DNA of 64,000 nucleotides from contig NC_053142.1 of assembly GCF_016808335.1 (NCBI RefSeq), positions 2,927,802 to 2,991,801 of the forward strand, given 5' to 3'. Positions 1 to 10,688 of this stretch are shown piece after piece. Position numbers and translations under genes: made by a program. The notes under the pieces were generated by a model. It did no database searches. It was not told the origin of the DNA and saw nothing but the letters and a program-made list of their open reading frames with translations. Within the stretch, counting starts at the first letter, position 1, and each line of letters starts with the position of its first letter. Source of the DNA: Panicum virgatum (taxonomy: Eukaryota; Streptophyta; Magnoliopsida; Poales; Poaceae).

Positions 1-2099
1 CTGAGACTCGTATTGCAGAGATTGAGGGAGCATCAGTTGTATGCCAAGTTCAGCAAGTGCGAGTTCTGGATTGACGAGGTTCCATTCCTCGGTCATGTTA
101 TCTCACAGGGAGGCATTGCTGTTGATCCGAGCAAGGTGAAGGATGTGCTAGAATGGGAGACACCGCAGACAGTAAAGGAAGTCAGGTCTTTCTTGGGCTT
201 AGCTGGATATTATCGGAGGTTCATTGAGAATTTCTCCAAGATCGCGAAGCCTTTGACTTCCTTGCTAGAGAAGAATGTGGCTTTCTTGTGGACTGATGAG
301 CGTCAGAAGGCCTTTGATGAGCTGAAGAAAAGGTTGACTACGGCGCCAGTCCTGACTCTGCCAGACCAGACAAAGAGGTTCACGGTATATTGTGATGCTT
401 CGAAGGATGGTCTTGGGTATGTTCTGATGCAGGAGGGCAGAGTGATCGCTTATGCTTCACGGCAGCTATGTCGGCATGAGCTGAATTATCCTACTCATGA
501 TCTTGAGTTAGCCGCAGTTGTGCATGCTCTGAAGATTTGGAGGCATTACTTGTATGGGCAGCGGTGTGATATCTACACTGATCACAAGAGCCTCAAGTAC
601 ATTTTCACGCAGAATGAGCTGAACATGCGGCAGAGAAGATGGCTAGAGTTAGTCAAGGATTATGACCTGGAGATTCACTATCATCCGGGCAAGGCCAATG
701 TTATAGCAGATGCTTTGAGCAGAAGAAGTTATGTCAACATGGCCGTGGCTTTCCAGATGCCTCCAGAGTTATGTGAGGAGTTCGAGCAGTTGAGTCTGGG
801 CTTCTTGCATCATACTTCCAGTGCAGCATTCGAGGCAGTACCGACTCTAGAGGCAGAGATTAGGCAGCATCAGAAAGATGATGAGAAGCTGCAGGAGATT
901 CGTGAGTTGCTCAAGAAGGGCAAGGCTCCTCATTTCAGAGAGGATGATCAGGGTACCTTGTGGTACAAGAACCGGATCTGTGTGCCAGATGTGAAGGATC
1001 TTCGGAAGTTGATTCTGAGTGAGGCCCATGATACAGCTTATTCTATTCATCCGGGCAGCACGAAGATGTACTATGATCTGAAGGAACGTTTCTGGTGGTA
1101 TGGGATGAAGCGTTCAGTGGCAGAGTACGTGGCTATTTGTGACACCTGTCAGCATGTCAAGGCTGAGCATCAGAGGCCAGCAGGTCTGTTACAGCCTTTG
1201 AAGATCCCAGAGTGGAAATGGGAAGAAATCACGATGGACTTCATTGTTGGATTGCCTCGTACTCAGAAAGGGTACAACTCCATATGGGTAGTAGTGGATC
1301 GTCTGACGAAGGTTGCTCACTTCATTCCAGTGAACACTACTTACTCCGGTGCTAGACTTGCAGAGTTGTACATCTCTCGGATTGTCTGCTTACATGGTGT
1401 GCCCAAGAAGATCATATCTGACAGAGGGTCTCAGTTCACTTCTCGGTTCTGGGAGCAGCTCCATGATTCGTTGGATACGAAGCTGCGCTTCAGTACAGCT
1501 TATCACCCTCAAACAGATGGGCAGACAGAGAGAACCAACCAAGTGTTGGAGGATATGCTGAGAGCTTGTGCTATTCAGTATGGTACTAGTTGGGATAAGT
1601 GCCTGTCTTATGCTGAGTTCTCATATAACAACAGCTATCAGGCCAGTCTGAAGAAGTCTCCCTTTGAGGCATTGTATGGCAGAAAGTGCAGGACTCCTCT
1701 CTATTGGGATCAGATTGGTGAGAAGCAGCTCTTTGGCCCTGAGATCATAGATGATGCAGAGCAGATGGTTCAGGCTGTGCGAGAAAATCTGAGGATTGCA
1801 CAGAGCAGACAGAAGAGCTATGCTGATGGCAAAAGGAGAGATCTGACCTTCAGTGTCGGTGATTATGTGTATCTGAAGGTGTCTCCGATGAGAGGAATCC
1901 GCAGATTCAATGTCAAAGGGAAGTTAGCACCTCGGTATGCGGGGCCATTCAAGGTGCTAGAGCGGAAAGGCGAAGTTGCTTATCGCCTGGAGTTACCTCT
2001 CAGTCTCTCAGGAGTTCATGATGTCTTCCATATATCTCAGCTGAAGAGGTGTTTGCGAGTACCCGAGGAGCAGGCACCACTGGATGGAGTGGATGTACA
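1..2099 (+). pseudogene. Element A pol, part 1: end of RT, RNase H, integrase; interrupted by B
   Basis: Frame 1 is open from base 1 up to the insertion point of B. In order it encodes the end of reverse transcriptase (connection region with [17 protein letters not shown]), RNase H ([23 protein letters not shown]), an integrase zinc domain (H-H-C-C, with CDTCQ), the DDE core (D in [10 protein letters not shown] in ISDRGSQF, E in GQTERTNQ) and the start of the linker to the chromodomain. I see no internal stop, so the only break in this part is the nested insertion after Val-Asp-Val. The last two bases (CA) form one codon with the G at 14114. An odd change against the other copies is Cys to Tyr in the RNase H segment (DGLGYVLM). 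The product would process and integrate element cDNA in the cytoplasm and nucleus. Confidence 0.9.
2095..2099. repeat. Target-site duplication of B, left copy (GTACA)
   Basis: GTACA immediately precedes the TGTAACACCC end of element B and is repeated at 14109-14113 just after the closing GTGTTACA. Removing B and one copy restores A's pol frame. Confidence 0.95.
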
Positions 2100-5000
2100 T
2101 GTAACACCCGGTTTATAAAAGAACATAAACCGAGCAATCATATACGTGCCAGGATCAAGTCACACGTATATACAACAGAATGAACAGTATATCATAGCAC
2201 ATATCACGTAAAAAGACATAATAAAGCGAATACGAATGTTATTTATTACATTAATGACAAAATGTCTGATACAGCGGAAGCGAAGTACAAAATACGATAA
2301 AAGCTCTCCAAAGCTGAAGCAGGGCGCCACAGGGACGTCGACTGGGAGACGAAGCACCTAGAAGTCCTCGTAGTCCTGGTAGCGCTGGACGAACTCCCTC
2401 GTGTCGGCAGGAACTGAGCAGCAGTAGCGTAGCCAAGAGGAAAAAGTAGAGAAGAGGCAAGAGTGAGTACACAACTTGTACTCAACAAGTATAACACAAA
2501 CTATGAGGCTCTAGGCTGGCTGACTCAACTGCATTAGCTTTTAAGTGTTGGCAAAATTTTATTAAAACTATTTACTACGAGTTGATGAATTACCATTAAC
2601 CCAGTTACATAGTAATTAGTCAAGTTTAATCATGTAACTACTGAGAAACCAAACCAAAACCAAGCCACCAAGGTAAACCCCGAGAAGCACCTCCCTCGTC
2701 GGAAGGAGATAACTTCACTAATCAAAAGGAGGATCTGGGCCGCTCATAACCGTGAGCACGGCTAGTATACCAGTTTTACACTCTGCAGAGGTTGCACATC
2801 TTTACCCACAAGTCGTGAGCTACGCCAGTTGTTCATCACACTTCCTTAGGTGAGATGGCCAGCGACTCACTACGAGGCCTTTAAAAAGAATCTCGTTGGT
2901 AAGGCGTAACCGCGAGAGTTAGGTTGGCGACGATGGGGCCCACCTCCGGGGGTACAAGCACAGGAGCGCAATCCAAGCACAGACCAAGCCGGAGGAGCAG
3001 GGACCATTGAAGCTTACTACTCTTGCCCCGCAGGTAAGTTACTCCAAACCAAAAAGATCTAGTTATTATGCCAAGTCTATCCCATTCTAGCCTTGTGGTA
3101 GCGCTGTTGTCCCAGGTTGTCGCTCTATGAACCGGTCCTTATGGAGAGTGGCCAACCAGGCAGTAAGCACCGTGCTGGCCCCCTAAACCATGTTTCTAAA
3201 AAAACATCTTTTAACGAGAAGTGAGCCACTCAAGCCACACAGAGTGCCACTCTCAGAATTTAAGTTCAAGTAAAACATTAATCAATTTAATTAAAAAGGA
3301 CCAGAGTGTGTTATAGCGCAGCAACCTAGCACAACTAACCAAAAAATGCATCCCAAAGGTATATATAAAGGATATAAAGTGGCTAGGAAAGTCCTTATAG
3401 GCATACAGTATTAAAATGCAGTATGAAATTGTAATTAAAGTGATAGGTTGTTCATGTTATACTTGCCTTCCTCGTACTGTTCCTGCTGCTGCTCAAACTG
3501 ATCCGAAGACGGCTGCTCCGGGTACTGGTACTGGGGCTCCTCAACTGGATCGGCGTCTACTCACGAACACATGGCCAAAACAATGCACAAAATAAGCATA
3601 CAAGCAAATACTAACAAAAACTAAGAAACAGTACATCAATACACAAAAACGGCGCACAAAACTATTCTAGAACTATTCTACGCGTTGCAATGATCGCGTG
3701 GATATAAAGAACGCTAAAAACGGAGCTAAAACGCATTTTCTAGGCTAAAAACAAGTTCTAGGGGCTTATTTGTAATGGAACTGAAGTTCCAGGGGCTTTT
3801 CTGCAAAAACCGAGGGCTAAAACGTAATTAAAGCGTAGCTATAGGGGCTAACGTGCAAAAAATACAAGGACAGGGACGGCGGGCACTATTACTGGAAAGC
3901 TTAGGGGCTAAAGTGATAAAAACAGGACCTAACTGAGATTATTTTTGAATAAAGGTGGACTGCGGGTTGATATCAAGAAAACCGAGGGGCTCTTTAACAA
4001 AAACGCCAGGCTGAAGGGGTACGCTTGAATCTGGGCGCTTGGATCTGGATCGGATGGCTAAGATCAGTTTGGATCTAGATCTAATCGTGGCCATCGCTTT
4101 TGGATCCGATGGCTGAGAACAGAAGGACGCGAGGGCGGCGGCGCTGGCCGCCGGAACAGAGCTCCGTGGCGGCGAGCTCGCCGGAGCTGGTCATCCCGGC
4201 GCTCCCGTGGCCGGTTCGGGCCGCGGTTTGGCTCTGAGGCATGCGCATGGCACGCGTAACCCACTAGAAGTGGTTGCGCGGGGCTGCGGGGTTCGTAGCA
4301 GGGTGCTCGGCGGTGGGGGCGGCTCGGTGGGGCGGCGCTTCGCCGGCGAGCGGCGCACCAGTACCTAGGGAGCGTCCTGGGCCAAAACATCTATGGCAAC
4401 AAGGGCAAGGCGACCTGGGGGTGCTTACCGAGGCTCGGGATCGAGCGGGGCGGCCGTGTAGGGGTGCCGACGACGTTGACCGGTGGCGGGATCGACGTTG
4501 CGCTCGTGGACAGGGCACTGTAGGGCTCCTCCGGGCTTGCAGATCCACCGATGAAGTCCGGATGGGTCCTGTGAAGGTGTGCCTGGGGTCAGTTCGACTC
4601 GAATTACGCCGGCGGCGAGCAATTACGGCAGCGGGTCGACTTACCCGCGGCGGAAACCCACAAGAAATTCTCGTGCGTGCGGCCTTAGCGTCACGAGCAA
4701 AGGCTCGGGGTGCTTCGGGGTGTCAAGGCGAATCCAAGGAGGCGGTTTGCAAGGGTTGGGGCGGGGTGATGCGGTGTGGCCGCGGTAGAGCAGCGGCTCT
4801 GCTCTGGCGGCAATGGCGGTGGTGGCGTGTTAGGGTTAGGGGCGGTGATAGCGTGGGAGATGGGACTCCTGGTGCGACGCGGGTGGTTAAAAAGGCAAGC
4901 CGGAGATCTCGGCGGGCGGGCCAGCAAGGAAAGCTCGCCGGAGATCTCGGCGAGATGGATGCGGGCGCTGCGCGGAGCGGACGGCGCGGGAGGAAGGGGA

Positions 5001-5518
5001 CTCTGACAGGGTGGGGTCGTCGGGTCAGTGGCAGCGGGGAGAACGGTGCGCGCGGCCTGGGCTGCGAAGGAGACTGGACCGGAGCGGGATGGGCTGGACC
5101 GAGTGGGGAGCGGGCTGAGCGCGCGCGCGGTTGGCTGGGCCGGAGTGGCGCGCGGGCTGGGCCGCCCGGGAAGGGAGAGGGGGAAGTGGCGAGATGGGCC
5201 GGGCCGAGCTGCTAGTTGGGTTTTGGGCTGGGTTGAGTTTTGGGTTTGGTTTATGGGTTCCTTTTCTATTTCTTTTTCTTTTCTAAGTCTAATTCAAACA
5301 AAGTTTGAATTCAAATTTGAATTTGAATTCAAACCACACTCAAATAAAATTATGCACCAGCATGAATGCAACAAAAATTTAAACCTATGATAAATTTTAA
5401 TTAATTAAGGAACAAAAATTAGATTAAATGCCAACTAAACACAATAAACCTTAGAAAATTTAACTAAAGCCAATTAATTTATTAACAAATGCTGAAATTT
5501 AAAAATTAGGGTGTTACA
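2100..5518 (-). repeat. Element B 3' LTR
   Basis: Direct repeat of 10689-14108. It begins TGTAACACCC and ends GTGTTACA on the plus strand. In the sense direction (minus) it reads: an AT-rich U3 start, a GC-rich promoter and leader, a donor-like CCTCG|GTAAGC (intron 4428 down to 3557), an acidic-peptide exon (3556-3463) and an AT-rich end. Long open frames across the GC-rich part, for example plus-strand 4274-5215, are compositional. Confidence 0.95.
3463..3556 (-). other. Exon-like acidic coding segment inside the B 3' LTR (94 bp)
   Basis: On the minus strand the segment is bounded by TAG| and |GTATAAC and encodes an acidic, Gln/Tyr/Pro-rich peptide (ADPVEEPQYQYPEQPS then EEGK). The same 94-bp unit occurs in the LTRs of A (16132-16225), E (45555-45648, 54117-54210), H (63892-63985) and the other B LTR (12053-12146). 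It starts with two bases that complete a codon and ends with two bases of the next. Splicing is inferred. Confidence 0.5.
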
Positions 5519-5534
5519 TACCCTACCCCCTTAA
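5519..5534 (-). promoter_or_regulatory. Element B polypurine tract
   Basis: On the minus strand a run with core AAGGGGGTAGGG abuts the 3' LTR. This is the expected primer for second-strand DNA synthesis. Confidence 0.9.
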
Positions 5535-5536
5535 AG

Positions 5537-5555
5537 AAATCTCGTCCCGAGATTT
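5537..5555 (-). other. Hairpin overlapping the B pol stop codon
   Basis: AAATCTCG, a 3-nt loop, then CGAGATTT: a perfect 8-bp stem. It overlaps the TAA stop (5556-5554) and sits about 19 bp from the LTR edge. The equivalents in A, C and E are at 14299-14318, 19801-19820 and 52134-52153. Confidence 0.75.
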
Positions 5556-8500
5556 AGCTGGGCTGGCTAGCAAAGAGTTCTGGATAGGTCTTCTTCAACT
5601 CATCTTCTCGCTCCCATGTAGCCTCAGCTTCACTGTGATGACTCCACTGAACTCTGCACATCTTGATGCGCTTGTTCCGAGTGACCCTCTCTGATGTCTC
5701 CAGAATCTTCACCGGATGCTCAGTATAAGTCAGATCCTCCTGGACATCGACTCCATCCAGGGGTGCCTGCTCCTCGGGTACTCGCAAACACCTCTTCAGC
5801 TGAGATATATGGAAGACATCATGAACTCCCGAGAGACTGAGAGGTAACTCTAGGCGATAAGCAACTTCGCCTTTCCGCTCTAGCACCTTGAATGGCCCCA
5901 CATAACGAGGTGCTAACTTCCCTTTGACATTAAATCTGCGGATTCCTCTCATCGGAGACACCTTCAGATACACATAATCACCGATACTGAAAGTCAGGTC
6001 TCTCCGTTTGCCATCAGCATAGCTCTTCTGTCTGCTCTGTGCAATCCTCAGATTTTCTCGCACAGCCTGAACCATCTGCTCTGCATCATCTATGATCTCA
6101 GGGCCAAAGAGCTGCTTTTCACCAATCTGATCCCAATAGAGAGGAGTCCTGCACTTTCTGCCATACAATGCCTCAAAGGGAGACTTCTTTAGACTGGCCT
6201 GATAGCTGTTGTTATATGAGAACTCGGCAAATGACAGGCACTTATCCCAACTAGTACCATACTGAATAGCACAAGCTCTCAGCATATCCTCCAACACTTG
6301 GTTGGTTCTCTCTGTCTGCCCATCTGTCTGAGGGTGATAAGCCGTACTGAAACGCAGCTTCGTATCCAACGAATCATGGAGCTGCTCCCAGAAACGAGAA
6401 GTGAACTGAGACCCTCTGTCAGATATAATCTTCTTCGGCACACCATGCAAGCAGACAATCCGAGAGATGTACAACTCTGCAAGTCTAGCACCGGAGTAGG
6501 TAGTGTTCACTGGAATGAAGTGAGCAACTTTCGTCAGACGATCCACTACTACCCAAATGGAGTTGTACCCTTTCTGAGTACGAGGCAATCCAACAATGAA
6601 GTCCATAGTGATTTCTTCCCATTTCCACTCTGGAATCTTCAAAGGCTGCAATAGACCTGCTGGCCTCTGATGCTCAGCCTTGACACGCTGACAGGTGTCA
6701 CAAATAGCCACGTACTCTGCCACTGAACGCTTCATCCCATACCACCAGAAACGTTCCTTCAGATCATAGTACATCTTCGTGCTGCCCGGATGAATAGAGT
6801 AAGCTGTATCATGGGCCTCACTCAGAATCAACTTCCGGAGATCATGCACATCTGGCACACAGATCCGGTTCTTGTACCACAAGGTACCCTGATCGTCCTC
6901 TCTGAAATGAGGAGCCTTGCCCTTCTTGAGCAACTCACGAATCTCCTGCAGCTTCTCATCATCTTTCTGATGCTGCCTGATCTCTGACTCTAGAGTCGGT
7001 ACTGCCTCAAATGCTGCACTGGAAGTATGATGCAAGAAGCCCAGACTCAACTGCTCAAACTCCTCGCATAACTCTGGAGGCATCTGGAAAGCAACGGCCA
7101 TGTTGACATAACTCCTTCTGCTCAAAGCATCTGCTACAACATTGGCCTTGCCCGGATGATAGTGAATCTCCAGATCATAGTCCTTGACCAACTCTAGCCA
7201 TCTTCTCTGCCGCATGTTCAACTCATTCTGCGTGAAAATATACTTGAGGCTCTTGTGATCAGTGTAGATATCACACCGCTGCCCATACAAGTAATGCCTC
7301 CAAATCTTCAGAGCATGCACAACTGCGGCTAACTCAAGATCATGAGTAGGATAATTCAGCTCATGCCGGCGTAGCTGCCGTGAAGCATAAGCTATCACTC
7401 TGCCCTCCTGCATCAGAACACACCCAAGACCATCCTTCGAAGCATCACAATATACCGTGAACCTCTTCGTCTGGTCTGGCAGAGTCAGGACTGGCGCCGT
7501 AGTCAACCTCTTCTTCAACTCATCAAAGGCCATCTGACGCTCATCAGTCCATACAAAAGCCACATTCTTCTCCAGCAAAGAAGTCAAAGGCTTCGCAATC
7601 TTGGAGAAATTCTCAATGAACCTCCGATAATATCCAGCTAAGCCCAAAAAAGATCTGACTTCCTTCACTGTCTGCGGTGTCTCCCACTCGAGCACATCCT
7701 TCACCTTGCTCGGATCAACAGCAATGCCTCCCTGAGAGATAACATGACCGAGGAATGGAACCTCGTCAATCCAGAACTCGCACTTGCTGAACTTGGCATA
7801 CAACTGATGCTCTCTCAATCTCTGCAATACGAGTCTCAAATGCTCCTCATGCTCTTCTTCTGTCTTGGAGAAGATCAGAATATCATCAATGAAAATCACC
7901 ACGAAGACATCCAGATAATCCATGAAAACCATGTTCATCAGATGCATGAAGAAAGCCGGGGCATTAGTCAAGCCGAAGGACATGACTGTATACTCATATA
8001 GCCCGTACTTGCAGGTGAATGCCGTCTTCGGAATATCCCCAGGACGGATCCTCAGCTGAAAATATCCCGAACGAAGATCAATCTTCGAGAATATACGAGC
8101 ACCTCGAAGCAAATCGAAGAGATCCTCAATACGGGGCAGTGGATGCTTGTTCTTGATAGTGACTGCATTCAGCTCCCGATAATCCACACACATCCTCTTC
8201 GAGCCATCCTTCTTATCTACCAGCAACAACGGAAAAGCCCAAGGAGAGAAGCTGCGACGGATATAGCCCTTGGCTAGCAACTCATCAATAGTCTTCTTAA
8301 CTTCTTCATGCTCTATAGGTGCCATACGGTAGGGCCGCTTTGCAATAGGAGCTGTGCCAGGCAAGAGATCAATACAAAACTCAATGGCGCGTTCAGGCGG
8401 CATACCTGGCAGATCATCCGGAAAGACATCCGGGAATTCAGACACCACGCGAATACCGTCCGTGGGTCTAGCCTCCATCTGATGAAGAAATCCAGAAGGC

Positions 8501-10121
8501 TCTACTGCACTGATGACAACCTCTTGGCCACTGGAAGCTGATAGCAAGACTGTCCTCTGAGCACAATCTATTCGAACTCCCCACTTGGCCAGAGTCTCCA
8601 TTCCCAGAATGACATCAATGCCCTTGGTGTCTAGCACCATCAGATCAGTACAGAACTCTACTCCCCTCAAAGAAACACTGACTCTCGGGCAGTAAGTGTG
8701 AGACCTCAACTGTCCTCCCGGTGAAGATACTAACAGGCACCTCTTTAATGTGCTAGTATGAATACCATGATGCTCGACAAAAGACTGAGTAATGAAGGAA
8801 TGCGTAGCACCAGTATCAAAAAGCACTGTAGCTGGATATGAATTAACCATGAACGTACCAATAACCACGTTGGGAGCCTCGGCCGCTGACTCGGCCGTCA
8901 CGTGGTTCACCCTGCCCTGTGCTGGCGCCCTGGGCTGAGCTGGGCGCCCCTGCTGTCCCGCCTGCGCCTTCCGGGGGCAAGCGTTGGCGTAGTGCCCCGG
9001 CTGGCCGCAGTGAAAGCAGGTGCGAGGAGGTCCCTGAGCCTGCTGTCCGGTAGGAGCTGCCGGACGTGGAGCCTGCGGTGCTGGTGGAGCTGGTGGAGCA
9101 CGAGCCGGAGGTGCCGGTAACCTCTGGCCCTGACCTGCCTGCTGCTGTCGAGGCGGGTACTGCTGCGGTGGCCTCTGCTGGTACTGCTGAGGAGGCCGGT
9201 ACTGAGGCTGGTACTGCTGGGGCTGCTGGAGTCGAGGACGAGTGTTGCTGCCGGAAGCAACGGGGACAACCTTCCTCTTCTTGTCCTCTATCTCCAGGTG
9301 CTTACGCTCAGTGTTGAGCGCACTGTCAACCAGATGGTTGAAGTCGTCGAAGCGGAGGTTGAGCAGCGCGTACTGGAGGTAGTCCTCAAGACCCTCCATG
9401 AAGTGCTCCTGCTTCTTGCGGTCATCCGCAACCTCGGCAGGGGCGTAGCGTGCCAGCTGAAGAAAACGATCACGATACTCCGTGACCGACATAGTCCCCT
9501 GAATTCACAAAGACAGATAGATATCGGAAGATTAACTCAAGATTTATAAGGATAGAACAAGGGGCATTAGCTCAAAAGAAACCGTTGAATGATTATACTT
9601 AAGATTACCTGCTTCAGTGCAAGGAACTCCTTCTGCTTCATCTTCATAACGCCCGCGGGGACGTTGTGGCTGCGGAAACGCTCCCTGAACTGGAGCCAGG
9701 TGAGAGACTCGCGGTCGTGAACTGGGTGGGACTCCCACCAGTCCAAAGCTGCCCCTCGCAGCTGTCCTGCTGCGTACAGGACGCGCTCACGGTCATCGCA
9801 CTGGGCGATGTCCAGCTGACGCTCCACTGCACGGAGCCAGTCGTCAGCCTGAAGAGGGTCGGACGTGTGAGAGAACGTCGGCGGGTGACCCCTCAGGAAC
9901 TCAGCACGCCTGTCGCGAGGCTGCGGCGGTGGAGGAGGCGGAGGCTGAGTGTGAGCGTGCTGAAGAGCCTGAACGGTGTTGTTCAGGGTAGCCATCATCT
10001 GCATCTGGAGCTGGAAGTACTGCTCCGGAGTCAAGGGCGGAGGCATCGGGATCCCAGTACCCTGGTTGTTCTGACCCTGCTGCTGGCCAGAACCGGAACC
10101 GGTGCTCCTGGTGTTCACCAT
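5554..10121 (-). CDS. Element B Gag-Pol polyprotein (two exons), chromodomain-bearing
   Basis: Exon 1 runs 10121-9609 (171 codons, starting [12 protein letters not shown]) and exon 2 runs 9498-5554 (1,314 codons plus stop). They join in phase 0 across a 110-bp intron. Numbering exon 2 from its first Met (9492), I see Gag to about residue 155, a CCHC knuckle (C159, C162, H167, C172), protease DTGA at about 226, RT with FIDD at about 534, RNase H ([10 protein letters not shown]), integrase HHCC then D, D, E (TMDF, SDRG, TERT), and a C-terminal chromodomain ([15 protein letters not shown]). No stop or frameshift interrupts it. The ATG is chosen because it follows a CAG splice acceptor and matches E and H. 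Gag would form the particle, and Pol would process, copy and integrate the element. In related elements the chromodomain directs insertion to heterochromatin. This is the only full-length intact gag-pol in the window. Confidence 0.93.
9499..9608 (-). other. Intron within element B gag (110 bp, phase 0)
   Basis: The donor is CAG|GTAATC at 9608 and the acceptor is TTCAG|GGGACT at 9499. Unspliced, the frame soon reaches a stop. Spliced, it gives Lys-Gln|Gly-Thr-Met-Ser-Val, matching the uninterrupted equivalent in element C's gag (Gln-Gln-Gly-Ser-Met-Ser-Val). Confidence 0.88.
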
Positions 10122-10673
10122 CTGATTTGAACAAAAGATTTCACGAGTGAGGATATTGCAGGAATAAACTCAGATGGATATGATAACTCTTAGCGGAAAA
10201 AGACTCAGCCATGATAAAGTAGACAGGATAGAGTTGACGGTTTTACCCCCAACGATCTAAGTCATTTTATTAATTAGTTAACTTTAACATCTGAGTGATT
10301 TTCTTTAAACAAATTTAAACTACTAAACTATGCAATCATTCAAAAATCCAAATCAAACATGTAGCATAATAACAAGCAGACAATTTTCACGACTTAGCCG
10401 AGTTTAGCAAAAGACTCGACTAACACAACGCGTCGCAGAACGTGCTATCGTGTTATTATAAAAGGGTCACCTAGTTTGTACTCATGGTGGTCAGATGATT
10501 CAGGCCAAAATCTACGAAATCTATTCTTCAGAGAGAGAAATCAAGGCAAGACGGGAAAAAGTCATAGAATTCAAGGGGTATAATAGTAAAATAGTTTCAG
10601 CAGACAAGGATTGGAGAGAAAAAGTCCTAAAACTCGACCAGTTCTATCTAGGCTTCGTCCTACAGTCGATACG
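10122..10673 (-). other. Untranslated leader of element B between primer site and gag
   Basis: About 550 bp, AT-rich, with no supported gene; a 61-codon open frame on the opposite strand (10495-10680) has no support. The leader ends in AAATCAG directly before the gag ATG, a plausible 3' splice site. The same leader occurs in E (47012-47564) and, lacking its first part, in H (61221-61747). Confidence 0.8.
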
Positions 10674-10685
10674 GCTCTGATACCA
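10674..10685 (-). promoter_or_regulatory. Element B primer binding site (tRNA-iMet)
   Basis: The minus strand reads TGGTATCAGAGC, the standard complement of the 3' end of plant initiator methionine tRNA, three bases inside the 5' LTR edge. Confidence 0.95.
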
Positions 10686-10688
10686 CTC

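Noticed and set aside
4274..5215. A 313-codon open frame on the plus strand, repeated at 12864-13805
   Set aside because: It lies antisense in the GC-rich LTR leader of B, has low-complexity Gly/Arg/Ala composition and no start context. Stop codons are rare there because of base composition.
10495..10680. 61-codon frame on the plus strand in the B leader
   Set aside because: Opposite to the element, overlaps the primer site, and has no conserved frame in E or H.
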